A stretch of DNA of 64,000 nt from Gammaproteobacteria bacterium (GTDB lineage: Bacteria; Pseudomonadota; Gammaproteobacteria; Steroidobacterales; GCA-2729495). The notes beneath the pieces were generated by a model, which was not told the origin of the DNA, did no database searches, and worked only from the letters and a program-made list of their open reading frames with translations. A program made the position numbers and the translations under genes. The stretch is taken from positions 1,123,001 to 1,187,000 of the forward strand of contig CP129466.1 in the NCBI GenBank assembly GCA_030583605.1, read 5' to 3'. Shown in pieces: positions 1 through 11,659 of this stretch. Each line of letters begins with the position of its first letter. Position 1 is the stretch's first letter.

Positions 1-1131
<1,131 letters not shown>

Positions 1132-1214
1132 GGTCGCCCGGGCGGGGCTGCAGCCGCAGCGCAAGCCGCGACATAATGGGCGGAAGACGTTTTCAGATAC
1201 GGAGCAGGTGAACG

Positions 1215-1484
1215 ATGCCGATATTCGAATATGCATGCCGCAAGTGCGGGCACTCCTTCGATGCCCTGCAGAAGCTCGACGAAGCGCCGCTGAAGAACTG
1301 CCCGGAGTGCGGCAAGCCCGCGCTCGAGAAGCTGCTGTCCACGCCCGCCTTCCAGGTCAAGGGCAAACACAAGGAGACGACCCGCAAGCGCACCGGGCAC
1401 AATCTCGACGGCGGCGGGAGTCACTCGCACTCCCACGGCGGCCACACGCACAGCCACGGCCCGGGTTGCGGCCACAAGCACTGA
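1215..1484 (+). CDS. FmdB-family zinc-ribbon protein with His-rich tail
   Basis: Small protein of 89 residues. Residues 1-42 form the FmdB-type zinc ribbon: MPIFEYACRKCGHSF gives the first CxxC pair (CRKC) and NCPECGKP the second. These ribbons bind Zn and are usually called putative regulatory proteins; the molecular role is unproven. The C-terminal ~25 residues are almost only His, Ser and Gly (HSHSHGGHTHSHG) and end in GCGHKH, which suggests extra metal binding. The ATG is the natural start because the family begins MPIYEY. A second paralogue follows 65 bp downstream, and the pair precedes DUF502 and aspS, an arrangement common in proteobacteria. Confidence 0.88.
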   Translation: MPIFEYACRKCGHSFDALQKLDEAPLKNCPECGKPALEKLLSTPAFQVKGKHKETTRKRTGHNLDGGGSHSHSHGGHTHSHGPGCGHKH

Positions 1485-1549
1485 AGCGGGTGGCTCCGGT
1501 GCGCGCCGGTTGCCGTCCGCCGTAGCCAGACCAGCTTCGGGACAACACG

Positions 1550-1945
1550 ATGCCGATCTACGAATACGCCTGTCGCGGCTGCGGCCACGAGTTCGATGCG
1601 CTGCAGAAGGTCAGTGACGCGGCCCTGCGCAAATGCCCTGAGTGCGGGGCGTTGAAGCTGCAGCGGCTGGTGTCCGCGCCGCAGTTCCGCCTGAAGGGCG
1701 CCGGCTGGTACGAGACCGACTTCAAGCAGAACGGCAAGCGCCGCCTCGCGGAAAGCGGCGATGGCGCTGCTGCACCGGACGCCTCGGCCGGGGAAAAAAC
1801 CGACAAGGCAGACAAGCCTGACAAGGCGGACAAGGCCGGTAAGACCGACCAGGCCGCAACACCGGCGAAGGCCGCGGCCTCCGCGAAGAAAGCCGCGTCG
1901 GCGCCGGGCAAAGCAGCGAAGTCGGGCACAGCGACCCCGGACTGA
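1550..1945 (+). CDS. FmdB-family zinc-ribbon protein with Lys/Asp/Ala-rich tail
   Basis: Second FmdB-type protein, 131 residues. The ribbon is MPIYEYACRGCGHEF followed by KCPECGALKLQRLVS, with two CxxC pairs. After about residue 60 the chain becomes low-complexity and charged, with repeated K-A-D-K and P-D-K-A-D-K units and then an Ala/Lys segment, likely disordered. The tail is quite unlike the His-rich tail of the paralogue just upstream, so the two copies share only the ribbon. It lies 84 bp before the DUF502 gene. The function of the family is not settled. Confidence 0.88.
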   Translation: MPIYEYACRGCGHEFDALQKVSDAALRKCPECGALKLQRLVSAPQFRLKGAGWYETDFKQNGKRRLAESGDGAAAPDASAGEKTDKADKPDKADKAGKTDQAATPAKAAASAKKAASAPGKAAKSGTATPD

Positions 1946-2029
1946 CTCCGCCACCGGTGTCCGGTTGCCCGCGACACCGGCATCGTCCACCATTACCGGC
2001 TGCGCCAGCCGCTCGGTCAGTCGTTTTCC

Positions 2030-2677
2030 ATGAAACCCGTGCAACGTTACCTGGTCGCGGGACTGCTGGTGTGGGTCCCGCTGGGGGTCACCTTCGTGAT
2101 CCTGAAGCTGATCGTGGACATGATGGACCAGACGCTGGTGCTGCTGCCCACGGCCTACCATCCGGAGAACCTGCTCGGGTTCCGTATCCCGGGCCTCGGC
2201 ATCCTGTTGACCGGTGTGGTCGTGTTCCTGACGGGGATCCTGGCCGCGAACCTCGTCGGACGGCAGTTGTTCAAGGCCTGGGACGCCATTGTGAACCGGA
2301 TCCCGGTGGTGCGTTCGATCTACGGTGGCGCGAAGAACTTCACCGAGGTCCTGCTCGGCGACACCAACCAGTCGTTCAAGCGGGTGGTGCTGATCGAGTG
2401 GCCGCGCAAGGGTACCTTTGCGATCGGCTTCCTGACCGGCTCGCGGGTCGACGAGGTGAGTCACCGCACCGGTGAGGAAATGGTGTCGGTCTTCGTTCCG
2501 ACCACCCCCAACCCGACCTCGGGCTTCGTGTTCTTCATGCCCCGCCGCGAGGTCACCGAGCTCGACATGGACGTGGAATCGGCCTTCAAGCTGATCGTCT
2601 CCCTGGGGGTGGTCGCGCCGCGATGGGCGCCACCGTCTGCGGCGGCGGGCCTTGCACAGGCCGCGCACCGTCCTTAA
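2030..2677 (+). CDS. DUF502 family inner-membrane protein
   Basis: Protein of 215 residues of the DUF502 family. Two N-terminal hydrophobic segments are visible, about residues 7-28 (YLVAGLLVWVPLGVTFVILKL) and 60-82 (GLGILLTGVVVFLTGILAANL), followed by the conserved stretch containing RIPVVRSIYGGAKN and a cytoplasmic domain with VPTTPNPTSGFVFFMPR. These last two motifs are the family signature. The family is usually found beside fmdB and aspS in gammaproteobacteria, as here, but no biochemical role is established. The C-terminal ~20 residues are Pro/Ala-rich and run to 40 bp before aspS. Confidence 0.9.
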   Translation: MKPVQRYLVAGLLVWVPLGVTFVILKLIVDMMDQTLVLLPTAYHPENLLGFRIPGLGILLTGVVVFLTGILAANLVGRQLFKAWDAIVNRIPVVRSIYGGAKNFTEVLLGDTNQSFKRVVLIEWPRKGTFAIGFLTGSRVDEVSHRTGEEMVSVFVPTTPNPTSGFVFFMPRREVTELDMDVESAFKLIVSLGVVAPRWAPPSAAAGLAQAAHRP

Positions 2678-2731
2678 CATCCGCCGGCTTCCGCAGCCAC
2701 TGCAGGCGCCACTGCGATGACCACCCGAGGC

Positions 2732-4504
2732 ATGCGAACCCACTACTGCGGCGAGGTGAATGCCGCGCACATCGGCCAGCAGGTGACGGTCGCCGGCTGG
2801 GTACATCGGCGCCGCGATCACGGCGGGGTGATATTCATCGACCTGCGCGACCGCGAGGGTCTGCTGCAGGTCGTGGCCGACCCGGGCTTGCCGGCCGTGT
2901 TCGCCACGGCGGAGCGGGTGCGCAGCGAGTTCGTGCTGGCCATCACCGGCGAAGTCCGCCACCGGCCCGCCGGGACGACGAACCCGAAGCTTGCGAGCGG
3001 CGAGGTGGAGCTGCTCGCGTCGCGCTTCGAGGTGCTGAACGCATCCGAGACGCCACCCTTCCACCACGACGAGCAGGCGAGCGAGGATCTGCGGTTGCGT
3101 TACCGCTTTCTCGACCTGCGTCGCGAGGAGATGACGCAGCGGCTGCGCCTGCGCCACCAGGTCACCCGGGTGCTGCGCGAGTTCCTCGACGCCAACGGCT
3201 TCGTGGACATCGAGACGCCGATGTTGACCCGCACCACGCCCGAGGGCGCGCGCGACTACATCGTGCCGAGCCGGACGCATCCGGGGAAGTTCTTCGCGTT
3301 GCCGCAGTCACCGCAGCTGTTCAAGCAGCTGCTGATGATGTCGGGCTTCGACCGCTACTACCAGGTCGCGCGCTGCTTTCGCGACGAAGACCTGCGCGCC
3401 GACCGGCAACCGGAGTTCACGCAGCTCGACATCGAGACCTCGTTCATGACCGAGGACGACATCATGTCGGTCATGGAGGCGCTCATTCGTGATCTCTTCC
3501 GGAAGGTGCTCGGCGTCGAGTTTCCCGACCCCCTGCCGCGGATGACGCACGCGGAGGCGGTGGAGCGCTTCGGTATCGATCGCCCGGACCTGCGTATTCC
3601 GCTCGAGCTGGTCGAGGTCGGTGATCTCATGCGGGGCGTCGAGTTCAAGGTGTTCGCGGAGCCGGCCACCGACCCGGACGGTCGCGTCGCGGCGCTGAAG
3701 CTGCCCGGCGGCGGCACGCTCACGCGCAAGGAGATCGACGATTACACGGCCTATGTCGCCCGTTACGGGGCCAAAGGGCTCGCGTATATCAAGGTCAACG
3801 ACCCGGCGAAAGGCCGCGAGGGCCTGCAGTCGCCGATCCTGAAATTCATGCCCGATGCCACTGTGGCCGGGCTGCTCGAGCGGCTCGCGCCTGCGGCCGG
3901 CGACCTGATTTTCTTCGGTGCCGACAAGCGCAAGGTGGTCAACGATTCACTCGCTGCGCTACGAATCAGGCTCGGCCACGATCGCGGCCTCGTCGCCGAG
4001 GGCTGGCGCCCGCTTTGGGTAGTCGACTTTCCCGGTTTCGAGTGGGACCCGCAGGAAAAGCGCTGGGCGGCCCTGCATCACCCGTTCACCGCACCGAAGG
4101 TGGCCAGCCCGGCCGACCTCGAGGGCGACCCGGGCCGCGCCCTGTCGCGCGCCTACGACATGGTGCTCAACGGCACCGAGATCGGTGGCGGCTCGATCCG
4201 CATCCACACCGAAGCGATGCAGGCCGCGGTGTTTCGCGTGCTCGGGTTGCCGGCCGAGGAGGCTGAGGCGAAGTTCGGCTTCCTGCTGCGCGCCATGCGT
4301 TACGGCTGTCCGCCTCACGGCGGCATCGCGTTCGGTCTCGACCGGCTGGTGATGCTGATGTGTGGGGCCGGCAGCATCCGTGACGTGATTGCGTTTCCGA
4401 AGACGCAGATGGCCAGCTGCCTCATGACCGATGCCCCGGGCGAGGTTTCGCCGCTGCAGTTGAAGGAAACCGGCATCCGCGTGCGCAGCGCGGAGCCAAA
4501 GTGA
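2732..4504 (+). CDS. aspS: Aspartyl-tRNA synthetase (non-discriminating type predicted)
   Basis: Class II synthetase charging tRNA with aspartate, about 590 residues, the usual bacterial length. The N-terminal anticodon-binding OB fold is followed by class II motif 2 ([16 protein letters not shown]) and motif 3 ([13 protein letters not shown]), with the bacterial GAD insertion between them. I chose the ATG at 2732 because the family begins [10 protein letters not shown]; an in-frame ATG at 2717 would add five residues. The histidine in RRRDHGG and the glycine in RPAGTTNP match residues H31 and G81 that define the non-discriminating enzyme of Pseudomonas aeruginosa. The enzyme may therefore also charge tRNA-Asn and rely on GatCAB, which is not in this window. 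Confidence 0.96.
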   Translation: MRTHYCGEVNAAHIGQQVTVAGWVHRRRDHGGVIFIDLRDREGLLQVVADPGLPAVFATAERVRSEFVLAITGEVRHRPAGTTNPKLASGEVELLASRFEVLNASETPPFHHDEQASEDLRLRYRFLDLRREEMTQRLRLRHQVTRVLREFLDANGFVDIETPMLTRTTPEGARDYIVPSRTHPGKFFALPQSPQLFKQLLMMSGFDRYYQVARCFRDEDLRADRQPEFTQLDIETSFMTEDDIMSVMEALIRDLFRKVLGVEFPDPLPRMTHAEAVERFGIDRPDLRIPLELVEVGDLMRGVEFKVFAEPATDPDGRVAALKLPGGGTLTRKEIDDYTAYVARYGAKGLAYIKVNDPAKGREGLQSPILKFMPDATVAGLLERLAPAAGDLIFFGADKRKVVNDSLAALRIRLGHDRGLVAEGWRPLWVVDFPGFEWDPQEKRWAALHHPFTAPKVASPADLEGDPGRALSRAYDMVLNGTEIGGGSIRIHTEAMQAAVFRVLGLPAEEAEAKFGFLLRAMRYGCPPHGGIAFGLDRLVMLMCGAGSIRDVIAFPKTQMASCLMTDAPGEVSPLQLKETGIRVRSAEPK

Positions 4505-4527
4505 GCGGTGCCTGAGTATGTGATGGC

Positions 4528-4580
4528 TTGATTGTTTCAGCGCTGGCGCGAACCGCCATGAGCGGTCATGAAATAATCAA
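4528..4580. terminator. Inverted repeat after aspS
   Basis: Arms TTGATTGTTTCA (4528-4539) and TGAAATAATCAA (4569-4580) pair with one mismatch. An inner ACCGC (4552-4556) / GCGGT (4562-4566) pair lies inside the loop. It sits 24 bp after the aspS stop and just before the next gene. There is no proper T-tract, so it may be a processing or weak termination hairpin rather than a classical intrinsic terminator. Confidence 0.35.
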
Positions 4581-4610
4581 ACAGTCAGATGTTCCGGCAC
4601 CGTCTTGAAG

Positions 4611-5315
4611 ATGCATCGTCGCCAATTCCTCCTGGCACTCGGCAGTGTGCCCCTCGCCAGCGTCGTATCCTTCGCCGCGGCCAACGAGACCGTCGTGCTG
4701 GTTCACGGGCTGTGGATGACAGGGCTCGAGAGCGGGCTGCTGCGCGACCGGCTGCGCGATGACTACGGCTTCGACACGCGGCAGTACAGCTATCACACGG
4801 TCCAGGTGGGACTCGAAGACAACATCCGCCTGCTCGCCGAGTATCTCGCCGATGTGGAGGGCGAGACCCTGCATATCGTCGGGCACAGTCTCGGCGGCTT
4901 GCTCGCACTGCATACGCTGACCCGTTATCCGGGCAATCGCCCCGGCCGGGTGGTATGCCTCGGTTCGCCACTGCGAGGCAGTATGGCGGCACGCGCGATG
5001 GCGGCATTGCCGTTCGGCCAGGAGATCCTCGGCGCGACTATTCGCGAGGCCGTTCTCAACGGCGGCTTGAAGGAGTACCGCGGCACGCACGAGGTCGGCG
5101 TGATCGCCGGCACGCTCGCGGCGGGCGCCGGGATCGTGCTGGAGAATCTGCCGGAGCCGAACGACGGCACCGTGGCGGTGATCGAAACGCAGTTACCCGG
5201 CATCACGGATCACCTGGAGCTGGCGGTGAGCCACACCGGGTTGCTGGTGTCACCGCTGGTCGCTTCGCAGACGGCCTACTTCCTGCGCCACGGGAAATTC
5301 GCGCGGCCGGGTTGA
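4611..5315 (+). CDS. Exported alpha/beta hydrolase (lipase/esterase-like)
   Basis: About 234 residues. The N-terminus MHRRQFLLALGS followed by a hydrophobic run and AAANE looks like a signal peptide with a twin-arginine flavour (RRQFL), so export is likely. The fold is alpha/beta hydrolase: an HGLWMTG oxyanion-hole strand near residue 30, the nucleophile elbow GHSLGG near residue 92, and a probable catalytic His in AVSHTGLL close to the C-terminus. It resembles small lipases and PGAP1-like esterases; the substrate is unknown. An in-frame TTG at 4605 could add two residues. The gene converges with mutS across a REP-like repeat cluster. Confidence 0.8.
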   Translation: MHRRQFLLALGSVPLASVVSFAAANETVVLVHGLWMTGLESGLLRDRLRDDYGFDTRQYSYHTVQVGLEDNIRLLAEYLADVEGETLHIVGHSLGGLLALHTLTRYPGNRPGRVVCLGSPLRGSMAARAMAALPFGQEILGATIREAVLNGGLKEYRGTHEVGVIAGTLAAGAGIVLENLPEPNDGTVAVIETQLPGITDHLELAVSHTGLLVSPLVASQTAYFLRHGKFARPG

Positions 5316-5322
5316 AGCGTTG

Positions 5323-5510
5323 CTGTCGCGGCTCGCGCCGCTCCTACAGCGCTGTGTTCAGCGTCGTGGTTGGTGAGCACCCTGTAGGAGCGACCTCAGT
5401 CGCGATCACCGCGGCGTTTCTCGCTGCGGCCGGATTGGTCGGCGCCGCAGAAGCCCTGTCGCGGCTCGCGCCGCTCCTGCACGGCTTCGTTCGCCGCTCC
5501 TACAGCTTCT
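5323..5510. repeat. REP-like palindromic repeat cluster
   Basis: Four related units lie between the convergent hydrolase and mutS genes. Unit A (5323-5350) reads TCGCGGCTCGCGCCGCTCC then TACAG. Unit B (5381-5408) is its inverted partner, CTGTAGGAGCGACCTCAGTC. Unit C (5456-5485) repeats A almost exactly. A shorter GCCGCTCCTACAG (5493-5506) overlaps the mutS stop codon. Inverted pairing of A and B is typical of REP/BIME elements of gammaproteobacteria (GTAGGAGCG family). The cluster may also end transcription from both sides. Confidence 0.75.
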
Positions 5511-8058
5511 TCAACTGGTAGATCGCATCGAGCGCTTCGCGCGGCGACATCCGGTCCGGGTCCATGTCCGCCAGTGCATCGCGCAACGGGTCGGCGACCG
5601 GCACGGGCCGCAGATCCAGCTCCGCCTGCGGCCGCGGGTCGCGGTGCTCGCGCGCCTGCTGCTCCAGTTCGGCGAGATAACTGCGGGCGCGGGAGAGCAC
5701 GGTGCCCGGTACGCCGGCCAGCGCCGCCACCTGCAGTCCGTAGCTTTGGTTCGCCGGGCCGTCCTTCACCGCGTGCATGAACACCAGCCGCTCGCCGTGG
5801 CTGGTGGCATCGAGGTGCACGTTGGCGCAGCGGGGCAGCTCTGCGGCGAGTTCGGTCAGCTCGAAGTAATGCGTGGCGAACAGGGTGAACGAGCCGATGC
5901 GTTCGCCGATGTAATGCGCTGCCGCCCAGGCGAGCGAGAGCCCGTCGAAGGTGCTGGTCCCGCGGCCCACCTCGTCCATCAGCACCAGGCTCTGCGCGGT
6001 CGCGTTGTTGAGGATATTGGCGGTCTCGGTCATCTCCACCATGAAGGTGGAGCGGCCGCCGGCGAGATCGTCGGCCGCGCCGATGCGCGTGAAGATCCGG
6101 TCGAGCGGGCCGAGGCGGGCGGTATCGGCCGGCACGAAGCTGCCGATGTGGGCGAGAATCGCGATCAATGCCGCCTGGCGCATAAAGGTCGACTTGCCAC
6201 CCATGTTGGGTCCGGTGATCACCAGCAGGCGCCGTTCCGCGCCGAGCTCGAGGTCGTTCGGTATGAACGGCTCGTCCAGCACCCGCTCCACTACGGGGTG
6301 ACGTCCGGCGCGGATGCTGACGACCGGCTCCTCCATGAGCTGCGGGCGACAGAAGCCGAGCTCGACGGAGCGCGCGGCGAGTGTGGCGAGCACGTCCGCC
6401 TCTGCGAGTGCGCTGGCCAGATCGCGCAGGCCGGGGAGTGCTTCCAGCAGGCGCTCGAGCAGCGCGTTGTAGAGGTCCTTCTCGCGACTGAGCGCCCGCT
6501 CGCGGGCCGAGAGAACCTTGCCTTCGAACGCCTGCAGTTCCGGCGTGATGTAGCGCTCGGCGCCTTTCAGCGTCTGGCGCCGCTGGTAGTCCGTCGGGGC
6601 GTTCGCCGCCTGCGCGCGCGTGATCTCGATGTAGTACCCATGGACGCGGTTGTACCCCACCTTGAGTGAGGGCAGCCCAGTGCGCTGGCGCTCGCGCGCT
6701 TCGAGATCGAGCAGGTACTGGTCGGCGTTGGCGGCGATGTCGCGCAGCTCGTCGAGATCCGGATCGTAGCCGTGCGCGATCACGCCGCCGTCGCGGATCA
6801 GCATCGGCGGGTCTTCGATGAGCGCACGCTCGAGCCATGCGCGGGTCTCGGCATGATCGCCGGTCTGGGCGGCGAGCGCGGCGAGCAGCGGTGAGTCGTA
6901 CGCCGCCAGTTGCCGGCGCAGCCCCGGGGCGAGCTGTAGCGCCAGGCGCAGCTGCGCGAGGTCGCGCGGGCGGGCGGACTTCAGCGCGACCCGGGCGAGG
7001 ATGCGTTCGAGATCGCCGATCGCCCGCAGGCCCTCCGCGAGCGCTGCAGGGCCGCTGGCGCGCAGGGCATCGAGCGCCTGATAACGCTGGTTGAGCACCG
7101 CGTGCGAGCGCAGCGGCCGGTTGAGCCAGCGGCGCAGGAGCCGGCTGCCCATGGTGGTGGCGCAGTGGTCCATGATGCCGGCGAGCGTGAGTTCGTCGTC
7201 ACCGCCGAGGCTCGTCTCGATCTCGAGGTTGCGCCGGGTGGCCGCATCCATCTGCAGGGCGTCGTCACGCTGCTCGGTCGTGATGCCGCGCAGGTGCGGC
7301 AGCGCGGAGCGCTGCGTGTCGCGCACGTATTGCAGGAGGCAACCGGCAGCCCGCACCGCGTCATCGAGCGCCTCGCAGCCGAAGCCCGCGAGATCGCGCG
7401 TCCCGAACTGCGCACAGAGCGTGCGCCGCGCGGCGTCGAGGTCGAAGTGCCAGGGCGGGCGGGTCCGGACGCCGCGCGCAGCGGCGAGCGACTGGCCTTC
7501 CTCCACCAGTAACTCGGCGGGACTGAGTCGCCCGATTTCACCCGCGAGTTCCCCTTCGTCAGCCAGTTCGGTGACGCAGAAGCGCCCGGAGGACAACTCG
7601 AGCCAGGCGAGGCCGATGGTCCGGCCGCGGCATACGGCGGCGATCAGGTTCTCGCGAAGCGCTTCGAGCAGGGCCTCGTCGGTGAGCGTGCCGGGCGTCA
7701 CGATGCGCACGATTTGCCGATCGACCGGGCCGCGGGCGGCGCCCGGATCGCCGATCTGCTCGCAGATCGCGACCGACTCGCCCTGGCGCACCAGCCGCGC
7801 GAGATAGCTTTCCACCGCGTGCACGGGTACGCCTGCCATCGGGATCGGCTGCCCGGCCGACTGGCCGCGGCTGGTGAGCGTGATATCGAGCAGCCGCGCG
7901 GCGCGGCGCGCATCCTCGTAGAACAGCTCGTAGAAATCGCCCATGCGATAGAACAGCAGCAACTCCGGGCACTCGGCCTTGATGCGCAGATACTGCTGCA
8001 TCATCGGCGTGTGGCCGGAGTCGGCGGGTGGCGCGTCCTGGCGGTGGGGCTGGGTCAT
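5500..8058 (-). CDS. mutS: DNA mismatch repair protein MutS
   Basis: Mismatch-recognition ATPase of methyl-directed repair, 852 residues against 853 in E. coli. The mismatch-binding F-x-E is present as F42 and E44 in MGDFYELF. The C-terminal ABC-type ATPase has Walker [10 protein letters not shown] at about residues 616-624, Walker [17 protein letters not shown], and the conserved [11 protein letters not shown]. The C-terminus keeps the tetramerisation helix region ([15 protein letters not shown]). I chose the ATG at 8058 (MTQPHRQD) since [12 protein letters not shown] follows at the usual distance; the open frame continues upstream to 8304 but overlaps the divergent gene. The stop overlaps a REP-like repeat. 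Confidence 0.98.
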   Translation of the reverse strand: MTQPHRQDAPPADSGHTPMMQQYLRIKAECPELLLFYRMGDFYELFYEDARRAARLLDITLTSRGQSAGQPIPMAGVPVHAVESYLARLVRQGESVAICEQIGDPGAARGPVDRQIVRIVTPGTLTDEALLEALRENLIAAVCRGRTIGLAWLELSSGRFCVTELADEGELAGEIGRLSPAELLVEEGQSLAAARGVRTRPPWHFDLDAARRTLCAQFGTRDLAGFGCEALDDAVRAAGCLLQYVRDTQRSALPHLRGITTEQRDDALQMDAATRRNLEIETSLGGDDELTLAGIMDHCATTMGSRLLRRWLNRPLRSHAVLNQRYQALDALRASGPAALAEGLRAIGDLERILARVALKSARPRDLAQLRLALQLAPGLRRQLAAYDSPLLAALAAQTGDHAETRAWLERALIEDPPMLIRDGGVIAHGYDPDLDELRDIAANADQYLLDLEARERQRTGLPSLKVGYNRVHGYYIEITRAQAANAPTDYQRRQTLKGAERYITPELQAFEGKVLSARERALSREKDLYNALLERLLEALPGLRDLASALAEADVLATLAARSVELGFCRPQLMEEPVVSIRAGRHPVVERVLDEPFIPNDLELGAERRLLVITGPNMGGKSTFMRQAALIAILAHIGSFVPADTARLGPLDRIFTRIGAADDLAGGRSTFMVEMTETANILNNATAQSLVLMDEVGRGTSTFDGLSLAWAAAHYIGERIGSFTLFATHYFELTELAAELPRCANVHLDATSHGERLVFMHAVKDGPANQSYGLQVAALAGVPGTVLSRARSYLAELEQQAREHRDPRPQAELDLRPVPVADPLRDALADMDPDRMSPREALDAIYQLKKL

Positions 8059-8162
8059 GCTTACGGATTCCGGCTGCCGATGATAAACGCCGCCGGGCCG
8101 GGCACAGTGCTTGAGTTGAGGGTGGTGCATCGGGCCCGTCGCGAACCCGTTAACATCCGCGC

Positions 8163-9254
8163 ATGCACGTCCTGCACCTGGAAACCGGAAGGCACGTGTA
8201 CGGCGGCGCGCGCCAGGTGCTGCTGCTCTGCCGTGGCCTGCAGGGTCGCGGCGTGAAAACGGCGCTCGCCTGCCCCTCGGGCAGCGAGATCGAGGCAGCC
8301 GCAACCCGCGCCGGTATCGCGGTTCACGCCCTGCCGATGCGTGGTGACCTCGATCTGCCGTTCATCGGCCGCTGCGCGCGGCTCCTCGGAGCACTGGCGC
8401 CGGACATCGTCCACGTTCACAGCCGTCGCGGTGGGGAATGGCTCGGCGGCAGGGCCGCCGCCCGGGCTGGCATTCCTGCGGTGCTGACGCGACGGGTGGA
8501 TCGCGCCGAAGGGCGCCTGGCTGCCGGGCTCAAGTACCGGCCCTACCGGCGCATTGTGGCCATCGCCGAGCATGTGCGCCGCCAGCTCGAGCGTGCGGGC
8601 GTGCCGGCGGCCCGCATCACGGTGATCCGCAGCGCGGTGGACGCGGCGCTGGTCGAGCCCGTCTGGTCGCGCGAGCGGCTCGCGCGAGAATTTCAGATCG
8701 ATCCGCGCAGCCTGCTCGTCGGCTGCGTGGCGCAGTTGATTCCGCGCAAAGGTCACGAACTGCTGTTCCACGCCTGGCGTGAGGTGGCGCATGCCTGTCC
8801 CGCGGCACGGCTGCTGCTGTTCGGCCGCGGTGCATTGGAGGCGCGCCTGCGCCGCCGTGCCCGCGACGCCGGCATCGAGGGCACGGTCCGCTTCGCCGGT
8901 TTTCGCGCAGACCTGCCGGAGTTCCTCGGCCGGCTCGATCTCGTGGTGCATCCGGCGCTCGAGGAAGGACTCGGACTCGCCGTGCTCGAGGCGCAGGCCG
9001 CAGGCGTGCCGGTGGTTGCCTTCCGCACGGGCGGCGTGCCCGAGATCGTTGCTGACGGACGCACCGGTTACCTGGTGCAAACGGGAGATGCGAGCGCACT
9101 GGCGATCGCGCTCACCGGGCTGTTGCAGGATGAGACACGGCGGCGCTTGTTCGCGCAGGCCGCCTGGGAATTCGCGGCGCGGGAGTTTCGCGTGGCCGAT
9201 ATGGTCGCCGCCTATTTGACCTTGTACCGCGGTCTGGTTGAGACTCGCGACTGA
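8163..9254 (+). CDS. Glycosyltransferase family 4 (GT-B)
   Basis: A 363-residue GT-B glycosyltransferase. The N-terminal nucleotide-free lobe begins [18 protein letters not shown], with the GG loop typical of family 4. The C-terminal lobe carries the EX7E motif within [19 protein letters not shown] and the donor-binding [14 protein letters not shown] central IPRKGHELL is the usual start of the second Rossmann domain. It probably transfers a sugar in lipopolysaccharide or another surface glycan at the cytoplasmic face of the inner membrane; the donor and acceptor cannot be read. It is divergent from mutS with a 104-bp gap. Confidence 0.88.
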   Translation: MHVLHLETGRHVYGGARQVLLLCRGLQGRGVKTALACPSGSEIEAAATRAGIAVHALPMRGDLDLPFIGRCARLLGALAPDIVHVHSRRGGEWLGGRAAARAGIPAVLTRRVDRAEGRLAAGLKYRPYRRIVAIAEHVRRQLERAGVPAARITVIRSAVDAALVEPVWSRERLAREFQIDPRSLLVGCVAQLIPRKGHELLFHAWREVAHACPAARLLLFGRGALEARLRRRARDAGIEGTVRFAGFRADLPEFLGRLDLVVHPALEEGLGLAVLEAQAAGVPVVAFRTGGVPEIVADGRTGYLVQTGDASALAIALTGLLQDETRRRLFAQAAWEFAAREFRVADMVAAYLTLYRGLVETRD

Positions 9255-9356
9255 CGCGGATCACCACCTGACTTCCCGTAGCCCGGCCGTTCGAGGTTCA
9301 CTCGCTATGGAGCTGATCGGCAAGAAGTTTTGCTCTGTCATCCCGGCCTGCGACTC

Positions 9357-9857
9357 ATGACCGTCGACGTGGCTCGCATCGAGGATCTGGTGCGACGCAT
9401 CGCCCGGGAGCTGGAGACCACCCGCGCGCGCATCGCGGTGGCCGAGTCCTGCACCGGGGGCTGGATCGCCAAGTGCCTGACCGACCGACCCGGCAGCTCC
9501 GCCTGGTTCGGTTACGGGTTCGTCGTCTACAGCAACCAGGCGAAATGCGCGTTGCTCGGCGTCAGCGAGGAGACTCTCGCCGGGCAGGGCGCGGTCAGCG
9601 AGGATGTCGCCGAGCAAATGGCCACCGGCGCTCGTCTCATCAGCGGCGCCGAAATCGCGGTGGCGGTCACCGGCATCGCCGGGCCGGGCGGAGACACGAG
9701 CGACAAGCCAGTCGGCAGCGTCTGTTTTGCCTGGGCGGGGCCGGGCGTGCAGCTCGTCAGCGACTCGCGCCGTTTCGAAGGCGACCGGGATTCGATCCGC
9801 TGCCAGAGCGTGATTGCGGCGCTGGAGGGAGTCCTGAACCAGCTGACGGCGCCATAA
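9357..9857 (+). CDS. pncC: NMN amidohydrolase PncC / CinA C-terminal domain protein
   Basis: 166 residues, the length of stand-alone PncC, which deamidates nicotinamide mononucleotide to nicotinate mononucleotide in NAD recycling. The family signature is clear: VAESCTGGWIAKCLTD near residue 30, the conserved YGFVVYSNQAKCALLGV, TGIAGPGGDTSDKPVGSV and a C-terminal helix with RFEGDRDSIR. The ATG at 9357 gives the standard N-terminus; an in-frame TTG at 9330 would add nine residues. It lies upstream of thpR and recA, the usual pncC-recA neighbourhood. Confidence 0.93.
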   Translation: MTVDVARIEDLVRRIARELETTRARIAVAESCTGGWIAKCLTDRPGSSAWFGYGFVVYSNQAKCALLGVSEETLAGQGAVSEDVAEQMATGARLISGAEIAVAVTGIAGPGGDTSDKPVGSVCFAWAGPGVQLVSDSRRFEGDRDSIRCQSVIAALEGVLNQLTAP

Positions 9858-9903
9858 AGGCGGTGCCGGTGGCGCACGGCCGACAGAGCCAGCCGGACGC
9901 CTC

Positions 9904-10452
9904 ATGAGCGCGGCGGCGGTGCGGGTGCACCGGCTGTTCTTCGCGCTGTGGCCTGACGCGGTCACCCGCGCAGCGCTGATCCGCGCAACACGCGCGTTGG
10001 TGCGCCACTGCGGCGGGCGGCCCGTGCCACCCCGCGATTTCCACCTGACGCTCGCCTTCCTCGGTACGGTGCCGGACGAGCGCTTCGATGCGGTCCGCGC
10101 TGCTGCCGCCGGTTGCCGCCTCGAGCCGCTGACCTTGCTGCTCGACCGCCTCGGCTATTTCCCCGCGCCGCGGGTGCTGTGGCTCGGACCGAGCGCGCCG
10201 CCCGTGTCGCTGGCGCGGTTCGTCGCCGCACTCGCCACGGCGCTGGCAGCGGTCGGGCAGCCGCCGGATCCGCGACCGTTTCACCCGCACCTCACGCTCG
10301 CCCGCAAAGTGGCGTCGGCGCCGGTGGAGCAGCAGCCGCGCCCGGTCGAGTGGCCGGTCACGGGGTTTTCGCTGGTGGAGTCGCAGACCCTGGCCGCAGG
10401 GGCGCGCTATCGGATCGTCGCGGAATTTACTGCGGGCGAAGGGCGGGGCTGA
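9904..10452 (+). CDS. thpR: RNA 2',3'-cyclic phosphodiesterase ThpR
   Basis: A 182-residue member of the 2H phosphoesterase superfamily (formerly 2'-5' RNA ligase). The two catalytic H-x-T/S-x motifs are present: FHLTLAFLG near residue 49 and HPHLTLAR near residue 130, separated by a pseudo-symmetric fold. N-terminal RLFFALWPD is typical. The enzyme opens 2',3'-cyclic phosphates at RNA ends. It sits between pncC and recA, 46 bp after the former. Confidence 0.92.
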   Translation: MSAAAVRVHRLFFALWPDAVTRAALIRATRALVRHCGGRPVPPRDFHLTLAFLGTVPDERFDAVRAAAAGCRLEPLTLLLDRLGYFPAPRVLWLGPSAPPVSLARFVAALATALAAVGQPPDPRPFHPHLTLARKVASAPVEQQPRPVEWPVTGFSLVESQTLAAGARYRIVAEFTAGEGRG

Positions 10453-10548
10453 GCGCGGTGCGGGTGGACGGGCCGTGCAAGCGCCCGCCGGACACCTGAT
10501 TCTGTGTGAACAGCGCTTTTTTTCGCCTCTGCCGCGCACGGCGATCTG

Positions 10549-10557
10549 TGGAATAAT
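10549..10557 (+). promoter_or_regulatory. Putative extended -10 promoter of recA
   Basis: TGGAATAAT is an extended -10 (TGn plus AATAAT, five of six to consensus) 47 bp upstream of the recA ATG. A poor -35 (CTGCCG, 10529-10534) lies 17 bp upstream, as expected for an extended -10. Just above it, CTGTGTGAACAG (10502-10513) has the CTGT/ACAG half-sites of a LexA box but only four bases between them instead of eight. Confidence 0.45.
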
Positions 10558-10604
10558 CCGACCCATTCCCGACCAGACACATGACACCCCGGTGACCTGA
10601 ATTT

Positions 10605-11654
<1,050 letters not shown>

Positions 11655-11659
11655 TAGCG

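Noticed and set aside
10502..10513. CTGTGTGAACAG upstream of recA as a LexA box
   Set aside because: Half-sites CTGT and ACAG are only four bases apart; the gammaproteobacterial LexA box needs eight. Without knowing this organism's LexA the site cannot be called.
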